Positions 56,102 to 64,000 of a stretch of 64,000 bases of DNA are shown here, piece after piece. The position numbers and the translations under genes were made by a program. Origin of the DNA: Saccharomycopsis phalli (taxonomy: Eukaryota; Ascomycota; Saccharomycetes; Ascoideales; Saccharomycopsidaceae); the NCBI GenBank assembly GCA_020342235.1, contig CP073212.1, positions 1,488,001-1,552,000 on the forward strand, read 5' to 3'. The first letter of the stretch is position 1; each line of letters begins with the position of its first letter. The notes under the pieces are model-generated. The model searched no databases, was not told the DNA's origin, and saw nothing but the letters and a program-made list of their open reading frames with translations.

Positions 56102-58003
56102 TCAATCCACCTCGTCATTCATTATCACATCTCCCTCATTATCCTGCTGCGTCACCGCAAAGTTCGGATCGCTCCAATGGAACCCCGGCCGCTCGTCCGC
56201 AAGCCGCACCCGCTGGGGCTGGAGCTGGGGCTGGAGCTGTGGCGCAGTGCGCGCCTGGTGCAAGATTTCTCGAAGGAAGTTGTGCTGCTGTTCGTCGGTT
56301 GCTGCCCGTTGGCTAGCTACCTGGAGTCGGAATTGCTGCAACTGGCGTTGCTGTGGCATCTGGTGCATCTGGAAAGGGTGTGGCGCGCCTTGGAGCGCGT
56401 ACAACGGCTCTTCCGCCGGGTATAGCGTGGCCAAGTGTTCACGGAATCGCTTTACTCCAGTGCCGCTAAACACACAAAAGAGTGCTCGCTGGTGTGCGTT
56501 GAAGTCTGGCGGAGGTTCGCGACAAAACCGCTTGAAGTCGTCGCGGAGAAACGACTGTACTCCTGATAACGACAAGTGGCTGAGTTTCGGACAGTGCTGG
56601 AGCAATAAATAGACTGGATGGGTCGTCAACTGTGTACAGTACGACAAGTGCACGCGCTCCAATGTGTCCTGAGGTCCTCTTTGCTGGATGAGCTGCACGA
56701 TTCCTTGATCTGAGATGTTGACACATTTCACTAAACCGATCCGGGTCAAACGAGGCAAATGCGCCAACTCTGCGACCGAGGCGTTGGTCAACTGCGTGCA
56801 GCACGCCAAATCAATGTACTCAAGTCTATAGCAACTGCTCACAAGCACCTTGACTCCATGGTCGGTGATGTTCGAACAATGGCCCAAGTGAATGTAGTGC
56901 AACGACTTGTTGAGCGACGCCAATTCGCGGAGCGACGCGTCGGTGATGTTGAGACACTTGCTGAGAACAACGTTGCGCAATCGCGGAGCGCAGCGCACGA
57001 TTTTAGCGATGGACTTGTCTGTGATATAAAGACACTCGGTGAAGTCGAGGATGCGGAGCCGGTTGAGAGACTTGGAGTCGGGTAAGCCGCAGAAAATGCT
57101 GTCAGTGATATTCTTGTTGGCGGAGATTCGGAACTCCCGTAGCTGCTCGAGGTTGAGGAACGCAAGCTTGAGCGACTCGTCGGTGATGTTCGGACATCCG
57201 TGCAAGTCGATTTCGACAACGTACTTGAAGTTCTCGGCGAGTTTTGCCACTGCCGAATCGTTGATGTTGTCGCTCTTGGTGAGCTTGATGCGCTTGAGGT
57301 ACGGACAGTTGTGGAAAAGCCGGATAATCGCCTCGTTGGACACGCTGCCAGCTTCGGGTGCGTACACCCCCTGGAGTCTGGGGCAGTTTTCTGCGAGTGC
57401 ATTGAAGATGACGTCGGTGATGTTTTTGACGCCAGACATGTCGATCGACTGCAACTTCACGCAGTCCTGCAATACTGTGGCAATGGCCTCGTCGGACAAC
57501 TTGCTGCAGTTGACAATTGTCAACCGTTCAAGGTTCAGACAGTCCTTGAACCGCAACAAGAATTTGTCGTCCACGTGCGACGAGATGAAACAAAGGTTGA
57601 GTCGCCGAATGAACATGCGGTAGTTGAGGAATGTGCTGCTTGGATCAAGATCAAGCACCTGCTGGATCCCGCGGAATGCCTCCACGGTATGGAGTTTTGG
57701 CCGGAACCATATAAGCTCCACCAACAACTTTGCCCAGTACTTACACGTAGGCAAAATGTCGACCAAGTCGGACTTTTCGCGGAAAAACGAAAAGATGAGG
57801 ATCAACACCTCGGGCGGGAGCACAAAGATCGACTTGAGGTCCCGCTGCGTGTAAGGTAAATTCTTGCGTGGCGACTCGAGGTTCTTGAACTCCTCAGGAT
57901 AACTCATTATCGGCGAGTTTATAGTCACAGAGGTCGCTGATCCAGAATCTGATGCCGATGACGACGTCGGCGATAGAGCAAAGTCCGTCAGCTCGCTGTT
58001 CAT
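56102..58003 (-). CDS. GRR1: F-box/LRR protein Grr1, SCF receptor
   Basis: This 633-residue F-box protein of SCF-Grr1 is the ligase that turns over G1 cyclins, Mth1 and others and links glucose and amino-acid sensing to gene expression. The F-box is at about residues 58-105 (LPPEVLILIFSFFREKSDLVDIL, in pieces). About twelve leucine-rich repeats of the Cys-containing type follow to about residue 455 (NCSKLSDEAIATVL, GCPNITDESLKLAFL, KCLNITDASLRELA, CCTQLTNASVAELA). A Gln-rich tail, shorter than in S. cerevisiae (1151 residues), ends in an acidic NDEVD. The ATG at 58003 is the first in frame; an upstream TTG extends the open frame but is not a likely start. Divergent from TUP1. Confidence 0.92.
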   Translation of the reverse strand: MNSELTDFALSPTSSSASDSGSATSVTINSPIMSYPEEFKNLESPRKNLPYTQRDLKSIFVLPPEVLILIFSFFREKSDLVDILPTCKYWAKLLVELIWFRPKLHTVEAFRGIQQVLDLDPSSTFLNYRMFIRRLNLCFISSHVDDKFLLRFKDCLNLERLTIVNCSKLSDEAIATVLQDCVKLQSIDMSGVKNITDVIFNALAENCPRLQGVYAPEAGSVSNEAIIRLFHNCPYLKRIKLTKSDNINDSAVAKLAENFKYVVEIDLHGCPNITDESLKLAFLNLEQLREFRISANKNITDSIFCGLPDSKSLNRLRILDFTECLYITDKSIAKIVRCAPRLRNVVLSKCLNITDASLRELASLNKSLHYIHLGHCSNITDHGVKVLVSSCYRLEYIDLACCTQLTNASVAELAHLPRLTRIGLVKCVNISDQGIVQLIQQRGPQDTLERVHLSYCTQLTTHPVYLLLQHCPKLSHLSLSGVQSFLRDDFKRFCREPPPDFNAHQRALFCVFSGTGVKRFREHLATLYPAEEPLYALQGAPHPFQMHQMPQQRQLQQFRLQVASQRAATDEQQHNFLREILHQARTAPQLQPQLQPQRVRLADERPGFHWSDPNFAVTQQDNEGDVIMNDEVD

Positions 58004-58468
58004 CTTGGATTTGTGTTCAGTTGGTCCGCTAGGGCTTGTAAAGTGGGTGGCGTGATATTGTAGTAGTAGCGCCACAGACAAGTTAGAAATGGTTGCAGTT
58101 TTAGGACAGATGAAATGTTCTCCTCAAAAGGCAAAATGTCAACCAGTAGAAAGTCTGGTGATGAATAGGAGGTGCTGTCTATGTGGAAAAACAACAGGGC
58201 AAAAACCAGGGATATAGCATGGTCACGTGTCAGTTGAACACAAGACGGGATGCCACAAATGCAGAAAAAGAGAGGCCTTCCCTCCACCACCACCCCCTCT
58301 CCAGCCCTCGGAATACATGGCCGGGTAATATGCATAAGTAGCAACAAGTACTGTTGTGTCTTGCATTTGGACACGTCTTGTGTCTTGCGACATGCAGCTT
58401 ACCCTGATGTGCACACATTTATGTTTTTCGCGTGGTGTATTTAACTGGACTGATTGCACCGACTTGCA
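58004..58468. promoter_or_regulatory. divergent promoter region GRR1 / TUP1
   Basis: It carries CACGTG (58224-58229) and CCGGGTAA (58321-58328) in 465 bp between two glucose-repression genes. A TATA-like TATTTAA (58438-58444) lies near the TUP1 start. Confidence 0.6.
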
Positions 58469-60697
58469 ATGAACAATAATAATATTCCTTCAATGAATAA
58501 TAGTATTCCTTCGATGAGTAATAGTATAGCTTCCATTGGTTACCGCTCAGGCATTAGCAGCAGACTAGCCGATCTTTTAGACGGGATTCGCAACGAGTTT
58601 GAGAACGTCAAGAGCGAGGCTTCGACATACCGGCTCCATAAGGATGAGTCCGACCACAAGTTCAACCAGCAGACCAACGAGTTACAGAAGATCAAGCAGA
58701 CCGTCTACGAGCTTGAGCTGGCTCATCTCTCGCTTAAGGATGCCTATGAACAGGAAATCATTCGCTTAAAGCTGGAGTTGGACCAACGTGACCGCCAGCT
58801 TTTGCAGTTCCAACAACAGCTCCAAGTGTCACTGCAAGAGCGTGGCGCCCCAGGCCATCCATCAGGCGCTCCTTCCGAGCCTGCGTCGTCAGCTCCTACT
58901 CTGACCCAACCTGGTCACAACTACAACCAACTGAAACTGTACTACGGGCAGTCTCCTCAGAACCAGGCTTCCGGGTTGCACTCGCAAACCAACGAGCCAT
59001 CCCAGTTGGCGACCCACTCGCCTGCTTTGGGACAGGGCAATGGGACCCCAAAGACCCAGCACCTGCAACTTCCTCTGGTGCTGCATAGTCACAGCCAGCA
59101 GCATCTTCCCCCAGGACCTGGCCAGTCCTTGAGCCAACAACACGGCGGATTACAAGGTCTGTATCTGGGAAATGGCCAGGCGTTGGGCCACCACATTAAC
59201 CGGCAACACTCGGGCCAGCAGTTGAACAGTTACGGACACCAGCAACACCAGTCACAACCTCACCAGCCACATGTGAGAGGTGATGTGGGACAGAACTCAC
59301 CGGGAAATGCTGGTAAAGGTGTCGGTGCCGGTGGACCTCCCAGTGGACAGGAGCTTGCACGAATGGACTCCAACAGCTACAGGGTCCCAGCAAGCCAGCG
59401 GGCAGCACACAAGAAGATGACGCCCCAATTCTTGCAGGATTTGGACGCTCCGTTGGCTCTGCCAGAGTTTAAGAAGCAAATGGCCGACTACTACGTCTTG
59501 TTCAACCCAGCGTTGCCAAAAACCGTTGACATGGAGCTTGTCCATTCGTTGAACCATTCGTCGGTGGTTTGCTGTGTTCGGTTCTCGCTTGACGGGAAAT
59601 TGTTGGCCACAGGCTGCAACAAAAGTACCCAGGTGTACAGCGTCGAGACCGGCGAGTTGATTGCTAGTCTTGTGGACAACAACGTTCCACCAACCGACGA
59701 TGGCGATGATGCGGGCAAGGATAAGATCACCGAGGAAAAGAACGGCGATGCCGCGGTTAAAAACGAGGGCGAGGGCAAGGGACATGATGCCGTTAAAAGC
59801 GAGATCAAGCCGGAGGGCGAGGGCGAAAACGCGGAATTCAAAGCCGAAGGCGACTCTGCGGCTCCTGCGTCCGGAGAGCAGCCGGCGGATCCAAACGGCG
59901 GCGATTTGTACATCAGATCGGTGTGCTTCTCGCCAGATGGTCACTACTTGGCCACTGGTGCCGAGGACAAGTTGATTCGGATCTGGGACTTGAACACTGG
60001 GCGAATTACCAAGTACTTGAAGGGCCACGAGCAGGACATTTACTCGTTGGACTATTTCCCTGACGGGCGGAAGTTGATCTCCGGTTCCGGGGACCGCACG
60101 GTGCGGATCTGGGACTTGAGCTCGGGGTTAACACAATTAACCTTGACGATTGAGGACGGAGTGACCACGGTGGCGGTATCTCCAGACGGAAAGTTGATTG
60201 CTGCCGGGTCTTTGGACCGTACAGTACGGGTGTGGGACGCAGTTACCGGGTTTTTAGTCGAGCGGCTCGACTCGGAAAACGAAAATGATAACGGACACAA
60301 GGACTCGGTGTACTCGGTGATTTTCACCAGCGACGGCAAGGAAATTGCGTCGGGATCGTTGGACACCACCGTGAAGTTGTGGTCGTTGAACGGACTCAAT
60401 GCGCCAAATAACAGCTCAAACAGCCCAGCAAGCTGTGAGGTCACATACGTAGGCCACAAGGACTTTGTATTGAGTGTCTGCGCGTCGCCAGACGGAGAGT
60501 ATATCTTATCCGGATCGAAGGACCGTGGGGTGATTTTCTGGGAAAAGGCCACTGGAGACCCAGTGCTTATGCTCCAGGGACACCGGAACTCTGTTATTAG
60601 CGTCAGCGTGTCAAACAACCCAATTGCTGGAAGCGGGATGTTTGCTACGGGTTCTGGTGATTGCAAGGCGCGGATTTGGAAATGGACCAAGTACTGA
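58469..60697 (+). CDS. TUP1: general transcriptional co-repressor Tup1
   Basis: This 742-residue WD40 co-repressor acts with Ssn6/Cyc8. The N-terminal tetramerisation coiled coil is clear ([17 protein letters not shown], then [20 protein letters not shown] and [10 protein letters not shown]). A long Gln/His/Pro-rich linker (residues ~120-330) leads to [12 protein letters not shown] and the seven-blade propeller: [90 protein letters not shown], down to the last blade [12 protein letters not shown]. An acidic insert of about 75 residues separates blades one and two. The ATG at 58469 opens into [18 protein letters not shown], a short peptide repeat. S. cerevisiae Tup1 has 713 residues. Confidence 0.96.
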   Translation: MNNNNIPSMNNSIPSMSNSIASIGYRSGISSRLADLLDGIRNEFENVKSEASTYRLHKDESDHKFNQQTNELQKIKQTVYELELAHLSLKDAYEQEIIRLKLELDQRDRQLLQFQQQLQVSLQERGAPGHPSGAPSEPASSAPTLTQPGHNYNQLKLYYGQSPQNQASGLHSQTNEPSQLATHSPALGQGNGTPKTQHLQLPLVLHSHSQQHLPPGPGQSLSQQHGGLQGLYLGNGQALGHHINRQHSGQQLNSYGHQQHQSQPHQPHVRGDVGQNSPGNAGKGVGAGGPPSGQELARMDSNSYRVPASQRAAHKKMTPQFLQDLDAPLALPEFKKQMADYYVLFNPALPKTVDMELVHSLNHSSVVCCVRFSLDGKLLATGCNKSTQVYSVETGELIASLVDNNVPPTDDGDDAGKDKITEEKNGDAAVKNEGEGKGHDAVKSEIKPEGEGENAEFKAEGDSAAPASGEQPADPNGGDLYIRSVCFSPDGHYLATGAEDKLIRIWDLNTGRITKYLKGHEQDIYSLDYFPDGRKLISGSGDRTVRIWDLSSGLTQLTLTIEDGVTTVAVSPDGKLIAAGSLDRTVRVWDAVTGFLVERLDSENENDNGHKDSVYSVIFTSDGKEIASGSLDTTVKLWSLNGLNAPNNSSNSPASCEVTYVGHKDFVLSVCASPDGEYILSGSKDRGVIFWEKATGDPVLMLQGHRNSVISVSVSNNPIAGSGMFATGSGDCKARIWKWTKY

Positions 60698-61199
60698 GCA
60701 GTGCGTTGTTGTATAGTGTATTAATTTAGTATTTTGTGGATTCTAAGTATTTGAACATTCAAGTATCGTACGAATGTAATTGCTACCCATTGAAACATGC
60801 CCAGCAAGGATTATTCGGTAACTTGCCCGAAGTTATTTTACTATAGTAGTCCTTGTTTCTTACCTGCATTAATGGACAATGGGCCTTGTAAATACCATAT
60901 CAAGTATCACAAGTTATCCCAAATAGATTTGACAAGCTAAGCCAATGACATGCAATTTATATGCTGATAATGCATTTATCACCTAATTGTTTCAAGTTTG
61001 CATGTCTCAGATGGACTATTCAGTATCCTACCAACCATTGAAAATAAAATTGTTTTTAGTGGTTTAAAGAGTTTACCGAAACTCGCAATTACAATGGCTT
61101 TGACTGCTGGCTTTGGCACTCAAGTTAGCTGGCTTTTTTGCCATGTAATCTATAAGATCTAAAATCGATGGATGAAATGGCTCTAAACAGGATAAGGAA
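60698..61199. other. intergenic region, TUP1 3' flank / Gag fossil
   Basis: About 500 bp of AT-rich DNA. I see no gene, RNA gene or repeat, and no trace of retroelement pol. Confidence 0.65.
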
Positions 61200-62087
61200 T
61201 CATAATAGCTTATCCATAGATGACTGCAAAATATAAAGTAAAGTATATTCCTTTCTACCCATACACAAACATATCTTCGGACGCAAGCTAGGGTGTAACT
61301 TATAACATTGATCAGCCACATGGCCTTGTTTCTTGCAAACTTGACACTGAACCAGTTCCTTTGTGGCCTTTTTCTTCTTCGAGTGTCTAGGTTTCTTTGG
61401 AAACACCTTTCTACTCTTTTCCACGTCCAAGTGGGCAATATCTGATGACACCGAAGCTGCGGAGATTATCGAACCTCGTGTTCGTCGAATCCCTATGATA
61501 ACCTTTTTCCAAACCGGTAAATTTGTCTCGTTCATAGCAACCTGTCCTGGTCCGTCTGTCCACCCACTTTCTTGTATAATTCGTTGCTCCAACTCCATAC
61601 CGTTTATTCCTTCTATTTCCTGATAACGAGTAATCCTTCCGGCTACTGAAAGTGTGTCTGAGTCCACGTCAAACTTCACAAGCAGTTGGACAATTGAATT
61701 CCGATTAGCAATATAGTATTCTCTTCTCTCCGAACAAAGTTGACTGTAAAATGCCTTTGGATATCTGAGCATTTCTCTGACTCTTGCTGCGTCAAAGCTT
61801 TGTTCTAAGACCGCTGAAATTAAATTCTTTTTAGTTGATGTTTGCTTTTGGCAAACCTTAGGATCATCAGATTCGATAATATCCTTGAGTTCTAGTTCCT
61901 CGAGGACACTCTCAAACTCTGTCTGCCAGTCTAAAAAGTCAAAGTGTTCTGTCTTGGGAGGAAGCTTTGTTAACCTGATTAGACTGGGTTCTCCCAACTT
62001 GAAAGCTAGTTTAAGTTTCGGTTCTAGTTGATTGTCATCCTTCAGTGAATCCTTAGTGGTAGGTTCGATTCCTTGTTCACGCACCAT
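61200..62087 (-). mobile_element. Ty1/copia-type Gag fossil, without pol
   Basis: A 295-codon open frame has the features of a copia-type Gag: an N-terminal capsid-like helical part and, near the C-terminus, a retroviral zinc knuckle C-x2-C-x4-H-x4-C (CQVCKKQGHVADQC) preceded by a basic patch. No protease, integrase or reverse transcriptase follows, so as an element it is truncated and dead. Upstream of its start the sequence ends ...CTGACA followed by a stretch complementary to a tRNA 3' half (see findings), consistent with the edge of a 5' LTR extending to higher coordinates. The frame itself looks open throughout, so the insertion may be fairly young or the frame may be kept; I cannot date it. 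Confidence 0.75.
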
Positions 62088-62215
62088 GTCAGAGTTTATT
62101 TAAGTAAGGGTAATTAATGACTATGAAGCACTAATATAAACTCTATATATTTTGTTGTTCCTTTTAAGATTGAATGATTGAATCTAAACCAAAGGTCCTT
62201 ATAACGATAGATGTC

Positions 62216-62235
62216 CTAGGTAGTTTACTACCTAG
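62216..62235. repeat. perfect inverted repeat, 8 bp arms
   Basis: CTAGGTAG and CTACCTAG flank TTTA. It lies in the possible LTR region of the Gag fossil. Confidence 0.8.
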
Positions 62236-63316
62236 CCTTATATAGTCGTTCCAGTGATCATCCTACGCTGTTACACAGAGTAATCACCCTTGTATCATTA
62301 TAGTATGTCCATTGTCCCTGATACACAAGTGAGCACTGCCCATGCAATGCAGTCTTGTAATATCGGAACATCAGGTGATCACGATAGAACCGGGCGATGT
62401 AATGGACTGAGAGTTTGATTTTTTTTAAAGAAATAAGGACGGGTGATGGATTTCAATGTCCAAATTAAGTTGTGTGCTTCTTGTCGCTTCAGAAGTCTCC
62501 CTGAAGTCATGATCTTGGTTAGCCAACTTCTTAGAAAAATCTAACATCGAATAACATCAAGACACATTTCGATCCAAACTGTGATTAGAAGATTTACCGT
62601 TGTAATATCCATATAGTGGCACTCCTCTTGGAAGGGAAGGCAATGATTATAGTAACAGATTGAAAAATAAAGTCAGAATTCCTCAAGCGATTTATGCCGT
62701 ACAATACCGTAGAGTACTGCTACCAAACGCACGTTTAGATGGCACAACTTGCTATGTTTTGTCCTTTGGAATACGACACAAGATAGGTTTGTAAAACGGA
62801 AATTGGCCTTGATATAAAATTATTCAGCAAAATGATTTTTGTAAATGAAAATTGCTCCGCAATTCAAACTCTTGGCTAATAAATCTTCTATTGGGGGCAC
62901 GAGCGGTCTTTGGTCAGCCTTCGGGCTCTACAATGATAATTGGCTACCTACGATATAACAACGTTTTAATACGACTGTTTCAGTTTATAATATGATTTTA
63001 CTTTAGCGTATGGTCTCAATCACTCCGACTAATGGCTTGACTTACGCCAAAATGAGGCGCTCTGCAGAAAACGGTCGTGCCATGAAAGTGTTACAGGTGG
63101 AAGAAATTGAAACAATTTGGCACAACACTTCCAAAGGAATAATTATAACTGCTTTCTCAATGGATTATTCCTAAAAAATTATTGGGATCTGTTTTCTTCT
63201 TTTGGTGTTTCTTTTGATGCCTATGATGATTCTTCTTTCATTCCCTGTGCCCTACATCACTAGGCTATTGATGCCTCAGCATGCATGATAGTTTCGTTAG
63301 AGCCACAGAAAACAGG

Positions 63317-63324
63317 TATATAAG
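63317..63324 (+). promoter_or_regulatory. TATA box of subtilase-like gene
   Basis: TATATAAG lies 41 bp before the start codon, which fits an inducible, TATA-type yeast gene with a short leader. Confidence 0.6.
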
Positions 63325-63357
63325 ACCAGTCTTTCTCATGAGTTATCATCACCAACA

Positions 63358-64000
63358 ATGAAACTTGCCTTCTTTTTCATCTTTTTCATCCTTGGTATCC
63401 ATGGCAGGAACGTGGACTTCGCTAAGTCGGGACGAGTCTTGCTGCAAAAACCAGCTCCGCTGAAACTCTTTAAAGCACCGGCTGATACCGCAGTGGATTA
63501 TTCTTATATTATCAAGTTTAAGTCGCCAATTCCTAGTTCGAAAATTGATGAGATTATTATGAATTTGAACCAGGACCAACAGAATGAATATGAGGCATTG
63601 GACGCCGCCAAACAGTCAAAGGAGAAGACATACTTTCTCAAAAACACTCCATCTGGATATGGAGGGGTGATCACAACGGGATTATTCAATGAGACAAAAA
63701 CCGAAATGATCAGTGGCAACTTCCTTGAGTCAGTGGTTGACAAGTTCAGCATCAACGATTTTGTCGAGTACGTATTCCAGAACCGCAATGTGTTTTACGA
63801 GCTGGAGTTGGTTACAGTGGATAAACCTGCATGGCACTTGGATCGTATTTACAACCCAAGTAACTGGCCTGAACCAACATATCCCACCAAATATAAGTAT
63901 CTCTCCCAGGCTGGTGATGGTGTGGCTATCTACTTATTGGATTTGGCCAGCAGTTTGAATCTAGACGAGTATGCTGACTATTTCAACAAAAAGCCGAAAA
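63358..64000 (+). CDS. secreted subtilisin-like (S8) protein, 3' end outside window
   Basis: The first 214 codons are present and the gene runs off the right edge. A signal peptide (MKLAFFFIFFILGIHG) is followed by an I9-type propeptide (VDYSYIIKFKSPI, about residue 47 on; ENRNVFYELE-like end FQNRNVFYELELV). The opening of the peptidase domain comes next (WHLDRIYNPSNWP, YKYLSQAGDGVAIYLLD). In active subtilases the first catalytic Asp lies in a DTG/DSG motif after such a strand; here the strand ends LLDLASSLN, so Asp is present but Thr/Ser-Gly is not. The His and Ser regions are not in the window. It is related to cerevisin-like proteases; activity is uncertain. Confidence 0.78.
   Translation, partial: MKLAFFFIFFILGIHGRNVDFAKSGRVLLQKPAPLKLFKAPADTAVDYSYIIKFKSPIPSSKIDEIIMNLNQDQQNEYEALDAAKQSKEKTYFLKNTPSGYGGVITTGLFNETKTEMISGNFLESVVDKFSINDFVEYVFQNRNVFYELELVTVDKPAWHLDRIYNPSNWPEPTYPTKYKYLSQAGDGVAIYLLDLASSLNLDEYADYFNKKPK

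Larger units (their letters stand above)
62088..63357. other. intergenic region; candidate LTR at left, subtilase-like promoter at right
   Basis: No gene is visible. The first few hundred bases may be the LTR of the Gag fossil (starting TGTCAG at 62087). A perfect inverted repeat lies at 62216-62235. The rest is AT-rich until the TATA box at 63317. Confidence 0.55.

Noticed and set aside
58004-58081. Longer N-terminus for GRR1 starting at 58081
   Set aside because: It begins with TTG and the added residues have no family character. The ATG at 58003 is preferred. The same logic removed TTG/GTG extensions at CAT2, AYR1 and TUP1.
62040-62087. Possible tRNA gene (GGTTCGATTCC box)
   Set aside because: Only the 3' half resembles a tRNA, CCA is encoded, and no matching acceptor strand or A box lies upstream. 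A primer-binding site fits better.
62719-62725. GCTACCA as a second primer-binding-site candidate (initiator tRNA type)
   Set aside because: Only seven bases match, it lies over 600 bp from Gag, and a much longer candidate adjoins the Gag start.
1-64000. Assumption that the organism uses CTG for serine
   Set aside because: CTG encodes conserved leucine in TUP1 and is common in several genes, which argues against it, although I could not tabulate all codons.

Overview
The window is nuclear DNA of a budding yeast (Saccharomycotina). Intergenic DNA is AT-rich, genes are mostly intron-poor, and 29 protein-coding loci lie on both strands in a mix of divergent and convergent pairs. Nearly all are recognisable yeast housekeeping genes. 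CTG is used freely and encodes at least one conserved leucine in the TUP1 N-terminal coiled coil, so I infer the standard code rather than the CTG-Ser clade. I cannot name the species. From memory, many genes fall in one S. cerevisiae chromosome XIV interval: NRD1, MRPL17, TEX1, RTC4, DSL1, ATX1, LTO1, ORC5, YIF1 and TOF1. The UFD1/TFC4 pair is likewise adjacent in S. cerevisiae.

Layout. 1-9 kb: a partial mitochondrial PPR-like gene (-), CAT2 (-), and an RFX-family repressor (+). 9-18 kb: NRD1 with an intron (-), ORC5 (+), MRPL17 (+), and the divergent pair RTC4 (-)/TEX1 (+). 18-28 kb: DSL1 (-)/AYR1 (+), LTO1 (-), a DUF2415-type WD protein (+), ATX1 (+). 28-43 kb: UFD1 with a very short first exon (-)/TFC4 (+), a large RING-H2 protein (-), YIF1 (-)/TOF1 (+), AVT2 (-). 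43-61 kb: a very large ankyrin-RCC1-BTB (IBTK-like) gene (-), ARP6 (-)/LRO1 (+) only 27 bp apart, ERG2 (-), BNA6 (-), LOT5 (+), GRR1 (-)/TUP1 (+). 61-64 kb: an isolated Ty1/copia-type Gag fossil (-) and the 5' part of a secreted subtilase-like gene (+).

The genes form no single pathway. They cover transcription termination, replication origin and fork function, ER-Golgi traffic, lipid and sterol synthesis, peroxisomal/mitochondrial acetyl transport, glucose repression and SCF signalling. The sequence does show regulatory logic. Divergent promoters repeatedly carry a Reb1-like CCGGGTAA and/or a CACGTG box, and ERG2 has a TCGTATA sterol element.

The intergenic DNA is the least explained part. 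It holds a dispersed repeat of about 150-500 bp in at least five copies, two inverted pairs of which bracket MRPL17 and ATX1. It also holds LTR-like scraps and a different minisatellite in most gene-to-gene gaps. I found no tRNA, rRNA or CRISPR locus and no clear undescribed multi-gene system.
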